This document shows, piece by piece, positions 6,957-13,553 of a DNA stretch of 14,207 bases. Made by a program: the position numbers and the translations under genes. The first letter of the stretch is position 1. Each line of letters begins with the position of its first letter. This DNA comes from Candidatus Caldilinea saccharophila (GTDB lineage: Bacteria > Chloroflexota > Anaerolineae > Caldilineales > Caldilineaceae), in contig JADJVW010000065.1 in assembly GCA_016710365.1 (NCBI GenBank), forward strand, positions 1 to 14,207, in the 5' to 3' direction. Under the pieces are notes generated by a model. It was not told the origin of the DNA. It saw only the letters and a program-made list of their open reading frames with translations, and ran no database searches.

Positions 6957-9402
6957 CTAGAATGGCAGATCCTCTGCCGTCAACACTGTGTAAGCAGGCA
7001 TGACCGCGGCCGCCTTCTTTGCCTTGACCGCCGCTTTCTCCTCGCGCACCTCTGCGGGCGGTGCCGTCAATTTGGCTGATACGGGCGGCAATGTGCCGTA
7101 GAAGGCCTGCACCAATTCGATGCGGCTACACAGGGCGGCGGGCGGCAAGCTGGGCAGCACCATGTTGCGCCCGTACTGTGCGCTGCGTACCCGGCTATCG
7201 AGCACGGCCATCACGCCGGTGTCTGACGATGTGCGAATCAAGCCGGCCCAGCGCCTGCTTGAGTTCGATGATCATGCGCGGCACCCGCAGGGCGTTGAAC
7301 GGATACATCTCCAGCGTCTTGCCCGCCATGCCCGCCGCCCGCCCTTTGTCCAGCAGGTCGGCCTCCATCGCCTGCGTCAACGGCGTGGGTGCCTCAAAGG
7401 GCATCTTATCGACCACGACCAGGCGCAGCGCCGCCCCGTCGATGCTCACACCCTCGAAGAAGCTCTTGGTCGCAAAGAGCACGGCATTGCCATCACTGCG
7501 AAAGCGGCGGGCTAATTCGAGCTTCGGCATCTCGCCCTGCACCAGCACGGTCAGGCCGCGGGCGGCAAAGGTGCGGCCCAGTTCGGCGACGGCCTGGTTC
7601 ATGGCGTTGTACGACGTGAACAGCAGAAACGCGCCGCCTCTGCTCGCCAGCACGAGCTGCCGCATTTCGTCGATCGCCCAGGCCAGCCAGCCCGGTGCGT
7701 TGGGCGCCGGTGCCGTGCCGCTGGGCAGGTAGAGCAGCGCATTGGCGGCATAGTCGAATGGGCTCGCTGCCTGCATCTGCAGCGCATCGGGCAGCCCCGC
7801 CTGGCGCATGAAGTGGGCCATGTCGGGGGCGGCGAGGGTGGCGGAGCAAAACACCGTTGCCTTGGCGCTGTAGGTCAACAGCGGCTGCTCTGTCCGGTCC
7901 AGGGCCAGCCAGTCGGACAGGTTGACCGTCTCTGCATCGCCCATTAGGTCGACGTGATGGATGCAGTCGGGGCCGTAGGGTTTGCCGTCAAGAATGGCGA
8001 CCTTCTCTGCGCTCAGGGTGCGATGGCAGCGTTCGCAGCGGGTGTAGTCCGGCTGCTGGGCGACCGGCACGGCATTAACGCCGGCGAGCTGGGCAATCCA
8101 GTGCGATACGTCGAAGGGCTGGGCGCAGAGCTTGGCGGGGTCGCCGTTGCGGCTCTGCTCAATCCAGCGCACGTAGCCGTCGATCGTGGGGCCGGCCAGC
8201 ATCGCCAGCTTGCCCGCCATGTTGCGGATGCGCTGGGCGCGGCGGGCGAGCTTCTTTTCGTCGGGGTCGCTGGGCAATTCATCCTCTGGCCATACGTCGT
8301 CGGCGATACTCAGCAGAATTTCGCTTAGGTTTTGTGCGCCGTCGATCGTCTCATCGCGCTGGATCTGCACCTGGCTGTCGGTGGTGCGCGCTGTCTGCCG
8401 GCTGATGCTGCGCTCGATGGTCAGCAGCGCATCCATGGCATCGCCGATGGCGTCCATGTCGGCATAGCCTTCTGCCAGGCCGATGGCCCGCTGCACCTGC
8501 GACACGGTGAACTCAGCGCCACGTGCGCCGCGCATGTAGTCGGGCAGCTTGTGTGCTTCGTCCACGACCACGACGTCACACGGCGGCAGGATGTGCCCTT
8601 CGGCTATCTGGTCGATGCACAGCAGGGCATGGTTGGTGACCACGACGTCGGCGTTTTGCAGCGCCGCCCGCGCCCGGTAGTAGAAGCAGCCGTCATAGAG
8701 CGGGCAGTGCTTACCGGTGCATTCGTCGTCTACCGTCAGCTTGGCGACGTCTTTATAGTTGACGGCAAAGTCGATTTCTTCGGTGTTGCCGGTGGCGGTG
8801 CGCTGATACCAGTCGAACAGCTCATTGCCGCTGATGGCCTCGCCGTGCTCGCCACACTTGAAGCGGCACGCATAGTTGCCTTTGCCGACTGACACCGCCA
8901 CTTTCTTGCCGGGCCAGATGCGCTGCAGGAACGGCAGGTCTTTCTCGACCAGCTGCATTTGCAATGCTTTATTCGATGTACTGATAATGACTTTCTTATT
9001 GAGGGCCATGCACACCGCGGCGTAGGCCAGGCTCTTGCCTGTTCCCGTCGCCGCTTCGACCACAGCCGGCTCGCGCATCTCAATCGCCCGCTGCACCAGC
9101 CGTGCCATGTGCAGCTGCGGCCGGCGCACTTCGTAGTTGGGCAGCAGCTGGGCGATGGCCCCGCCCTGCCCAAAGATGGCGTCGGCTACGGACGGCCAGC
9201 GCACGGTCAGCGTGTCGCCGTCGATCGTCTGCGGCGCTTCCGCCGGCACGCCTGCTGCCTGCACGATGGCGGCCCAGTTGCCCCGGTTGCCGTTGATGGT
9301 CAAGACAAAGTGGCCATCCTCGACGCGGGCGCTGGGGCGCTTGGGGGTGTCCTGGCAGGCGCTCTGCCAAAGACCTATCATCAGTGCTCTGAAGTCGTTC
9401 AT
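6957..9402 (-). CDS. DinG/XPD-like iron-sulfur DNA helicase, one frameshift
   Basis: Superfamily 2 5'-3' helicase related to DinG and XPD. Start ATG 9402. Walker A is EAATGTGKS (116-124). The iron-sulfur cysteines C179, C228, C233 and C239 match DinG in their C-x4-C-x5-C tail. VTNHALL (255-261), the DEAH box (281-284), FCSATLA (518-524), FFEGVSIDG (648-656) and VVVDKMPFEAPTPL follow. Residues 456-483 carry CERCHRTL...GPDCIHH, a DUF6011-like zinc knuckle inserted before the SATL motif. The frame breaks at about 7240, inside motif VI. The open frame reads QALGRLDSHIV and stops at 7195, whereas removing one base in CTTGATT gives QALGRLIRTSSDTGVMAVLD (motif VI) and continues to TAG 6957, 814 residues in total. 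So 7241-6957 is the C-terminus, not a separate gene. Central enzyme of the leftward operon. Confidence 0.93.
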
Positions 9403-9435
9403 AGAAGTTACCTGAAGGGTGTAGAAGTGAAGGTG

Positions 9436-9461
9436 GGGGCGGCCTATGCCAGCGCCGCCCC
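9436..9461. repeat. 8-bp GC-rich hairpin in intergenic gap
   Basis: GGGGCGGC (9436-9443) pairs with GCCGCCCC (9454-9461) across a 10-nt loop, just downstream of the 319-aa gene and before the DinG-like gene. No T-run follows on the minus strand, so full termination is unlikely. Partial attenuation or mRNA end protection is possible. Confidence 0.4.
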
Positions 9462-9468
9462 GTTTGAA

Positions 9469-10428
9469 CTAAAGCCCGGTCGCTGCGAGTACGGCGTCCT
9501 CGGCGTCCTTCTCGGCGCGCTCCTCGACAGCGGCGGCATCGCCATTGCCTTCGACGGTGCCCGGCTTGATGTTCTCCCAGGCGGTGCGCCAGTCGCTGCT
9601 CTGGTCGAACAGCGCGTTGACGAAGGCGAGCAGGTCGTTGCCGACGTAGAAGCGCTTGAGGTCGACGTTGGCGGCCTTGTCGGGCAGGCCCAGGGCGACG
9701 GGCAATACGACGTTGGTCGTGTTGGGCGCCTTGCCGACTTCCTTGTAAATCGGCTCGCCCTTCTCGTTGCGAGCGGCGCCGACCGGCAGCCAGAACGCCC
9801 GGTATGCCCAGCGCTTGCCCGAGGGCTTGCCGTTCTTCTTGGCAGCGGCATCGCTGGCGGTGTTGGCGGCGGCGATCACGGTGTTGGCAAAGCGGCTGAT
9901 GACGCTGTTGGCGTCGCGGTAGCTCTCGAACGCTGCACCGGCTGCACCCTTCATCGTCAGCACAAAGGGGCCGGCAGCCTCCAACCCCTTGACCAGCACC
10001 AGGTAGTGCGTGCGGCTGGACGGCGACTTGCCACCGTTGGCTTCCTTGGCCTTCTCGAAGCCGGTCCAGGGGAACGTCTGCCGCTGCCCGCCGTTGGGGG
10101 CGATTTCCCAGCGCTTGCGTTCGGCGATGATGCTGACCGCGGCCTCGCGCTTCCAGTAGCCCTCCTCCTCGGTGCCGTTCTCGAACGTGCGCGAGGTCTT
10201 GGCCCAGCCGGCCGCCTCGAGTACGGCGCCGTCTACCTTGTCGGCCTTGATGAACAAGCCGCCCATGTAATCCATGCCGCCGAACTTCTTAGCCTTGAGG
10301 TCGGCGTACACCCACTGGATAATGGGGTAGCTGGGGCCGCCGCCCTCGACGCTGGACTGGTCAATGCTGTCCACGGCGTCCGGGTTGAACTCGTATTCCT
10401 GACCGTTGGTATTGAGCTGATCGCTCAT
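9469..10428 (-). CDS. Conserved phage protein (319 aa), possible ssDNA-binding role
   Basis: Start ATG 10428 with AAAGGAAC upstream; stop TAG 9469-9471. Conserved-looking blocks: YPIIQWVYADLKAKKFGGMD, YMGGLFIKADKVDG, an EEGYWKREAAVSIIAERKRW segment, FPWTGFEKAKEA, RTHYLVLVKGLEAAGPFVLT, GAAGAAFESYRD and KRWAYRAFWLPVGAA. The C-terminus is acidic (EERAEKDAEDAVLA), as in many single-strand-binding proteins. The layout recalls the DUF5895-type proteins of phages and cyanobacteria, but I am not certain of that family. It sits directly upstream of the DinG-like helicase in the same operon, which fits a DNA-binding helper; that role is inference. No catalytic residues can be assigned. Confidence 0.85.
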   Translation of the reverse strand: MSDQLNTNGQEYEFNPDAVDSIDQSSVEGGGPSYPIIQWVYADLKAKKFGGMDYMGGLFIKADKVDGAVLEAAGWAKTSRTFENGTEEEGYWKREAAVSIIAERKRWEIAPNGGQRQTFPWTGFEKAKEANGGKSPSSRTHYLVLVKGLEAAGPFVLTMKGAAGAAFESYRDANSVISRFANTVIAAANTASDAAAKKNGKPSGKRWAYRAFWLPVGAARNEKGEPIYKEVGKAPNTTNVVLPVALGLPDKAANVDLKRFYVGNDLLAFVNALFDQSSDWRTAWENIKPGTVEGNGDAAAVEERAEKDAEDAVLAATGL

Positions 10429-10486
10429 GGTGCTGTTCCTTTGCCTATACAGGCGGAAAATGGTGTTGAAACTGCGTCTGTACTAC

Positions 10487-10991
10487 CTACAGCCCTGCGT
10501 CGGCGGCGTCCTGCGCCGTCATGTGGCCGGTTGGTACCGTTTGACCCGTGCGACCTGCGCCGACTCTTGCCGGCGGCGTCCATGCGGAAGTCGATGTCGC
10601 CGGCCTTGTTCGGCCCCATCGCGGCCAGCATCTCCATGGCGGCGGCGGTGAGGCGAGCGGCGTAACCCACGGCGGCAAACTCGCGGCTCAGGCGGTCGTA
10701 TTCGGCGGTCAGCTTGGCAACGTCGGCGCGCTCTACGGCGGCGGCTTTGTCCCAGCGCACGTACACGGCGTCGCTCTTGAGGGTCAGCCCCAGCCGTGCC
10801 TTGCGCTCCTCGGCGTTCTTGCCCTCGACGTTGAGCGCCGTCTGCGCCTCGATGTCGGCCAGCGTGCGCTCGCTGGTGGCCAGCTGCATCTTGGCGGCGT
10901 TGAGGTCCGTCTGCACGGCGGCGATTTCGCCCGGCAGATTGTCGAGGCTGGCCATGGTGTCTATGTAGCGGTCGATCAACTGTTGGTGCAT
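10487..10991 (-). CDS. Coiled-coil phage protein, probable frameshift near C-terminus
   Basis: Start ATG 10991 with CAGGAAAG upstream. Residues 1-120 are helical and charged (LPGEIAAVQTDLNAAKMQLA, ERTLADIEAQTALNVEGKNA, VERADVAKLTAEYDRLSREF), a likely coiled coil. The uncorrected frame runs to 10425 but turns into an Arg-rich, low-quality tail after FRMDAAGK (about 10570). Dropping one base there gives VGAGRTGQTVPTGHMTAQDA and ADAGL with a stop at 10487, about 167 residues, which looks far more like protein. Counter-evidence: the uncorrected frame ends at 10425 with a neat 4-nt overlap with the next ATG, so the 188-residue version is not excluded. Function unknown. Confidence 0.75.
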
Positions 10992-11051
10992 GCGGTGTCT
11001 TTCCTGCGTGGTTCCTATGCGCAGCCCAGGATTACAAGGGATGGGATTGAT

Positions 11052-11423
11052 TTACGCGGTGACCAGCATGGCCCGGCTGCGGAACGGCTCGACGTCGGCG
11101 GCGTGGGCGCAATCCCAGCCGTTGCCGATGTAGCTATTGCCGCACCACTCGCGGCCGATGCCCTTGGCGTACAGGTGCATGCCCCGCTGCTGCCACTCGG
11201 CAATCAACGCCTGCTTGAGGTACTCAGGCATCACGACCGGCAGATTCTCGGACTGGGCTGCGCCGATGACTTCTTCGGCCGCGTCGATGGGCTCGCGGTA
11301 GCCCCACGTCACCCGCTCGCAGGTGTGCGCCGTCTCGACCCGCACGCCGTACCAGGGAGTACGCGGCTCGCCGGCAAAATGCTTGAGTTCGTAGCGGGGA
11401 AGTGGTAGACTTGAGTCGTTCAT
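11052..11423 (-). CDS. First gene of the leftward operon, unknown (123 aa)
   Basis: Start ATG 11423, preceded by AAGGAAAG at a good distance, and about 88 nt downstream of the predicted transcription start. It is a soluble protein with no transmembrane segment. Recognisable text includes the ELKHFAGEPRTPWYGVRVET stretch, YREPIDAAEEVIGAAQSEN and EWCGNSYIGNGWDCAHAADV. Three cysteines (CER, WCG, DCA) are spread out and do not form a clear metal site. No family recognised. As the first product of an early phage operon it could be a regulator or host-takeover protein, but nothing in the sequence proves this. Confidence 0.8.
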   Translation of the reverse strand: MNDSSLPLPRYELKHFAGEPRTPWYGVRVETAHTCERVTWGYREPIDAAEEVIGAAQSENLPVVMPEYLKQALIAEWQQRGMHLYAKGIGREWCGNSYIGNGWDCAHAADVEPFRSRAMLVTA

Positions 11424-11449
11424 GGTTTCTTTCCTTGACTGTGAACCGT

Positions 11450-11484
11450 GCCCCAGCCGTCGTGAGCGGTGTGGGGCGTTTTTT
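11450..11484 (+). terminator. Plus-strand intrinsic terminator-like hairpin in leftward leader
   Basis: GCCCCA (11450-11455) pairs with TGGGGC (11472-11477), with an inner CCG/CGG extension, and TTTTTT follows (11479-11484). It would stop rightward transcription, yet no rightward gene lies upstream of it. It sits in the untranslated leader of the leftward operon, so it may block antisense transcription or form a leader structure. Confidence 0.5.
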
Positions 11485-11493
11485 GTTTGGCGG

Positions 11494-11506
11494 GCTAACC
11501 ATTAGC
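11494..11506. promoter_or_regulatory. Operator palindrome downstream of leftward promoter
   Basis: GCTAA-CCA-TTAGC, with one more base pair on each side (GGCTAA/TTAGCC). It starts 11 nt after the leftward -10 box. The same palindrome, with the same spacing, lies after the rightward promoter (12543-12555). A third half-site, GCTAAT, is at 11514-11519 overlapping the -10. Likely bound by the repressor encoded at 11887-12429 (inference). Confidence 0.75.
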
Positions 11507-11517
11507 CTGTAAAGCTA

Positions 11518-11546
11518 ATGATACCATGTATATGTATAGGTGTCAA
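11518..11546 (-). promoter_or_regulatory. Sigma-70 promoter of the leftward operon
   Basis: Read on the minus strand: TTGACA (11546-11541), a 17-nt spacer, and TATCAT (11523-11518). The spacer contains TATACATATAC (11538-11528), which recurs in the rightward promoter. The start site is expected near 11511. A perfect -35 with optimal spacing makes this a strong housekeeping-type promoter for the genes from 11423 leftward. Confidence 0.82.
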
Positions 11547-11603
11547 GCATTTTTGAGGTGAGTTTTGCAAATCCGTTGAATTGTTTGCCGTGCGGGGAAA
11601 CAA

Positions 11604-11640
11604 AGAGGGCGTCACCAGTCCCGCACTGGTGACGCCCTCT
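11604..11640 (-). terminator. Strong intrinsic terminator, 16-bp perfect stem
   Basis: AGAGGGCGTCACCAGT (11604-11619) and ACTGGTGACGCCCTCT (11625-11640) form a perfect 16-bp stem around a 5-nt loop. On the minus strand it is followed by TTTGTTT (11603-11597). It therefore ends leftward transcription arriving from the repressor gene, just before the leftward early promoter. This insulates the operon from the repressor transcript. Confidence 0.78.
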
Positions 11641-11748
11641 CTACAGATGTAAGCGAAATGTCAGCTTTGCGTATCAAACGCGGGGAGAAACTACTCTACA
11701 TAGATAAACCCGTTAGTACACCGTCAAACTTCCCGAAAGTACCGCCAC

Positions 11749-11937
11749 ATGAAGCAGCAAAACTCAGACCAGTCTCCACAGCGCAGCGCTCAGGATTTAG
11801 CCGCCGCGGCTGATGACTTAGCCGTCGCTATCATGCAAGATCGCATCGAAGATGCACAGAAGCGACGCGACGACCGTGACCGCCGGCTAACTGCGGATGA
11901 CCTCGCCAGACTGGGGCAGCAGGGCGCTCTGAATTAG
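11749..11937 (+). CDS. Possible small charged protein, convergent with repressor
   Basis: A 62-codon plus-strand frame beginning MKQQNSDQSPQRSAQDLAAA. It is rich in Asp, Arg, Ala and Gln, looks helical (EDAQKRRDDRDRRLTADDLA), and ends at TAA 11937. It overlaps the 3' end of the repressor gene by 51 bp in the opposite direction. No good ribosome-binding site precedes it. An upstream frame (ATG 11658, MSALRIKRGEKLLYIDKPVS...) also looks protein-like and differs by one base in phase, so a single indel could join the two into a protein of about 90 residues. Otherwise this is the untranslated tail of the repressor mRNA. Weak call. Confidence 0.35.
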   Translation: MKQQNSDQSPQRSAQDLAAAADDLAVAIMQDRIEDAQKRRDDRDRRLTADDLARLGQQGALN

Positions 11938-12429
11938 CTTGTCGCGGACAGGGTTTGCCCCGTCGGGTCGATAGGGTAAGTAAATGACTCTACCCCCCTC
12001 CTGCCCGTTGGAATCGTTAGCCGCATCGACTAGCGAATGCTCTGCCATGACGCGAAGGACGGCCAGCATTTCGCGCCGCTTTACCGGGTCGCGCACGTCG
12101 TCAATCAGCTTTGCCGCAGTGTCGGCTTCCTCGGAGAAATAGACCGGCGCCGGCTCCACTTCGGCACCGGCGGGCTGCGGGTTGTCGGTTTCCATGAGCA
12201 AGAATCCGACCGTCACCTCAAGCGCTTCTGCTACCTTCTGTAGCACCTCACGCGATGGGATACGATGATTATTCTCGATTTGCGATATATAGACGTTGCG
12301 CACGCCCACCGCTGCCGCGAGGTCATGCCCGTTCATCTGCCGGCGACGGCCCTCGCTATCCTGCACCGACTTCTGTTTGCGCGCCCAGGCTATTCTAGAA
12401 CCTATTGAATCGTTGCTGTATGTGCCCAT
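11887..12429 (-). CDS. Cro/CI-type repressor (180 aa)
   Basis: Helix-turn-helix transcription factor of the HTH_3/XRE type, probably the phage repressor. From ATG 12429: MGTYSNDSIGSRIAWARKQK, then HDLAAAVGVRNVYISQIENN (the recognition segment), HRIPSREVLQKVAEALEVTV and GFLL. Between helices 1 and 2 there are about ten extra residues (VQDSEGRRRQMNG) compared with typical family members. The C-terminal half (AAKLIDDVRDPVKRREMLAV) is helical and likely dimerises. There is no Ser/Lys S24 peptidase domain, so classic RecA-driven self-cleavage is not expected. A longer reading from 12495 lacks a ribosome-binding site. The gene lies between two early promoters with matched operators, supporting a switch role. 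Confidence 0.88.
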   Translation of the reverse strand: MGTYSNDSIGSRIAWARKQKSVQDSEGRRRQMNGHDLAAAVGVRNVYISQIENNHRIPSREVLQKVAEALEVTVGFLLMETDNPQPAGAEVEPAPVYFSEEADTAAKLIDDVRDPVKRREMLAVLRVMAEHSLVDAANDSNGQEGGRVIYLPYRPDGANPVRDKLIQSALLPQSGEVIRS

Positions 12430-12434
12430 ACCCT

Positions 12435-12479
12435 CTATTTTAAGCGCGCCCGGCGCATAGTTTCCGTAGTAGCCAACAT
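12435..12479 (-). CDS. Possible 14-aa leader peptide upstream of repressor
   Basis: A minus-strand ATG at 12479, preceded by GGGGAGG (12490-12484) four bases upstream, opens a 14-codon frame (MLATTETMRRARLK) that ends at TAG 12437-12435. That is five nt before the repressor ATG. The Shine-Dalgarno match here is better than the one for the repressor itself. It could couple repressor translation to the leader, or an unseen indel could make it the true repressor start. Not protein-family supported. Confidence 0.35.
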   Translation of the reverse strand: MLATTETMRRARLK

Positions 12480-12502
12480 TTAACCTCCCCGGCATAAAGC
12501 CA

Positions 12503-12531
12503 TTGACATATACATATACCTATGATAGGAT
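12503..12531 (+). promoter_or_regulatory. Sigma-70 promoter of the rightward operon
   Basis: TTGACA (12503-12508), a 17-nt spacer, and TAGGAT (12526-12531). The spacer begins with TATACATATAC (12509-12519), shared with the leftward promoter. A CCTAT-G-ATAGG palindrome (12519-12529) overlaps the -10. The start is expected near 12538, about 39 nt before the first gene. Confidence 0.78.
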
Positions 12532-12542
12532 TATCCATGCAG

Positions 12543-12555
12543 GCTAAATTTTAGC
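12543..12555. promoter_or_regulatory. Operator palindrome downstream of rightward promoter
   Basis: GCTAA-ATT-TTAGC, preceded by CAG as in the leftward site read in its own direction. It starts 11 nt after the -10 box, the same spacing as at the leftward promoter. A repressor here would block both early operons in the same way. Confidence 0.75.
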
Positions 12556-12576
12556 GACGATCGGAGGCGCGAAAAC

Positions 12577-12780
12577 ATGGAACAGACGACGATTAAAGAA
12601 TACGTACCCTGGCAGACCCCCCGCCAGAACGATGAGCGAGTGCAGGCCATCCGTGAACGGCTGGCGATGCGGCGTGGTGTGCCGGTGACTAAAATCAGCA
12701 AGTCGGGCGACGTGCTCGCCTATTTGCTGGACATGACCGAAGCGGCCGAGCTGCTCAACATCCAGCCGGCGCAACCATGA
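12577..12780 (+). CDS. First gene of the rightward operon, unknown (67 aa)
   Basis: Start ATG 12577 with GGAGG at 12563-12567. The protein begins MEQTTIKEYVPWQTPRQNDE; the centre is basic and helical (VQAIRERLAMRRGVPVTKIS) and the C-terminus acidic and helical (DMTEAAELLNIQPAQP). The text VPVTKISKSGDVLAYLL and MTEAAELL suggests a small DNA-binding or adaptor fold, but no family can be named. Its stop overlaps the next start as ATGA. As the first gene after the rightward promoter it may be a Cro-like regulator; that is inference. Confidence 0.8.
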   Translation: MEQTTIKEYVPWQTPRQNDERVQAIRERLAMRRGVPVTKISKSGDVLAYLLDMTEAAELLNIQPAQP

Positions 12781-13055
12781 CACCCTCAGTAGCAACCACC
12801 GACACTGAGGCTGTACCCGACGGCCCCGAGCGGGTGCCGGTCCACGTCGCGGTCTACCCGATGCACACGCAGGCTCGCCCCGTGCGCGTGGCCTACATGG
12901 TTGATCCCGCGGCGTTCGCGTGCGCGGTGCTGCCGGAAGCGGCGGCGCTGCTGGCGCACAGCGGCGCCGGGCTGGCGGTGAAAGCGAATGGCGGCGGGGA
13001 AGTTCCTGCGGCTGCGCTGGCTCACGATATCTCTCCTGTTTTAGTTCTGGAATAG
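12777..13055 (+). CDS. Unknown small protein (92 aa)
   Basis: Start ATG 12777 overlaps the upstream stop; it ends at TAG 13053-13055, directly before an intrinsic terminator. The first 20 residues are Thr/Asp/Pro-rich and probably flexible. The rest alternates beta-like segments (VPVHVAVYPMHTQARPVRVA, AYMVDPAAFACAVLPEA) and a helix. No motif or family recognised. Overlap with the first gene and the terminator behind it show that the two form one short transcription unit. Confidence 0.72.
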   Translation: MTPSVATTDTEAVPDGPERVPVHVAVYPMHTQARPVRVAYMVDPAAFACAVLPEAAALLAHSGAGLAVKANGGGEVPAAALAHDISPVLVLE

Positions 13056-13057
13056 AC

Positions 13058-13090
13058 AGCGCCACCGGTGGCGTATCGGTGGCGCTTTTC
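13058..13090 (+). terminator. Intrinsic terminator after the first rightward unit
   Basis: AGCGCCACC (13058-13066) pairs with GGTGGCGCT (13078-13086), with an 11-nt loop, followed by TTTTC. It lies three bases after the stop of the 92-aa gene. Transcription of the PrimPol group would need read-through or its own promoter. Confidence 0.82.
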
Positions 13091-13119
13091 TGTGTCCTGC
13101 GTTGGCGGGTAAAGGCGGA

Positions 13120-13159
13120 ATGACGCCGGTAGCGGCTGCGGCTGCGGCGATGGCGTCAT
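13120..13159. repeat. Inverted repeat in gap before the membrane gene
   Basis: ATGACGCC (13120-13127) and GGCGTCAT (13152-13159) flank 24 nt that contain GCGGCT repeated. The 144-bp gap (13091-13234) has no convincing promoter, although an AT-rich stretch (13188-13225) precedes the next gene. The repeat may be an operator or mRNA hairpin. Confidence 0.4.
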
Positions 13160-13234
13160 AACCCCATAGTAGGACCGTACTTCGGCTCCGTATTTTTTCT
13201 GCATTATTTTGACCCAAAATTGTAAGGTAATGAG

Positions 13235-13553
13235 ATGCCTCAGATTGACATACCGATTGCATTGTTGGGTTGTCTTGGCACTTGCACCGCCTACGCTGCT
13301 CTACTCAGCTCCAGAACCGGGCGCAAATTTACGGTGCGGCATACCTGGGTAACGGGTGGCCGGCGTGTTGATCGTGTTGGCGTGGTACGCCGTAACCGAC
13401 GTTACAAGCGCGCTGTATGTGCTGGCGTTCTTCGTGGCCGGCGGGGCGCCCATGATCGTGCGCTCCTGGTGGCTGGAGGTCGCCTACCGCAACGAGTACA
13501 CCCGGCTGCGGCAGGAGGAGGATTTGCGGGCACAGCGCGAGGACTACGAATAA
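13235..13553 (+). CDS. Small membrane protein, one frameshift (about 105 aa)
   Basis: Start ATG 13235 after AAGG. The first frame reads MPQIDIPIALLGCLGTCTAY and KFTVRHTWVT, then breaks at about 13351. The next frame continues VAGVLIVLAWYAVTDVTSAL, YVLAFFVAGGAPMIV, WWLEVAYRNEYTRLRQEEDL and ends EDYE at TAA 13551-13553. Removing one G from ACGGGTGG joins them into about 105 residues with three hydrophobic helices and a charged cytoplasmic tail. The product is a small phage inner-membrane protein of unknown role. The stop overlaps the next start (TAATG). Without the correction the first frame stays open through the following gene, giving a false 217-residue fusion. Confidence 0.72.

Noticed and set aside
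6957..7241. Separate 94-aa gene starting MIRTSSDTGVMAV
   Set aside because: It begins with helicase motif VI text and continues the DinG-like protein in another frame; it is the C-terminus after a frameshift.
8959..10665. Long plus-strand open frame of 568 codons
   Set aside because: It lies opposite the DinG-like and 319-aa genes, has low-complexity Gly/Val/Ala-rich text and no family motifs; high GC makes such shadow frames common.
10548..11408. Plus-strand open frame of 286 codons
   Set aside because: Antisense to two well-supported minus-strand genes with good ribosome-binding sites; no protein-family text.
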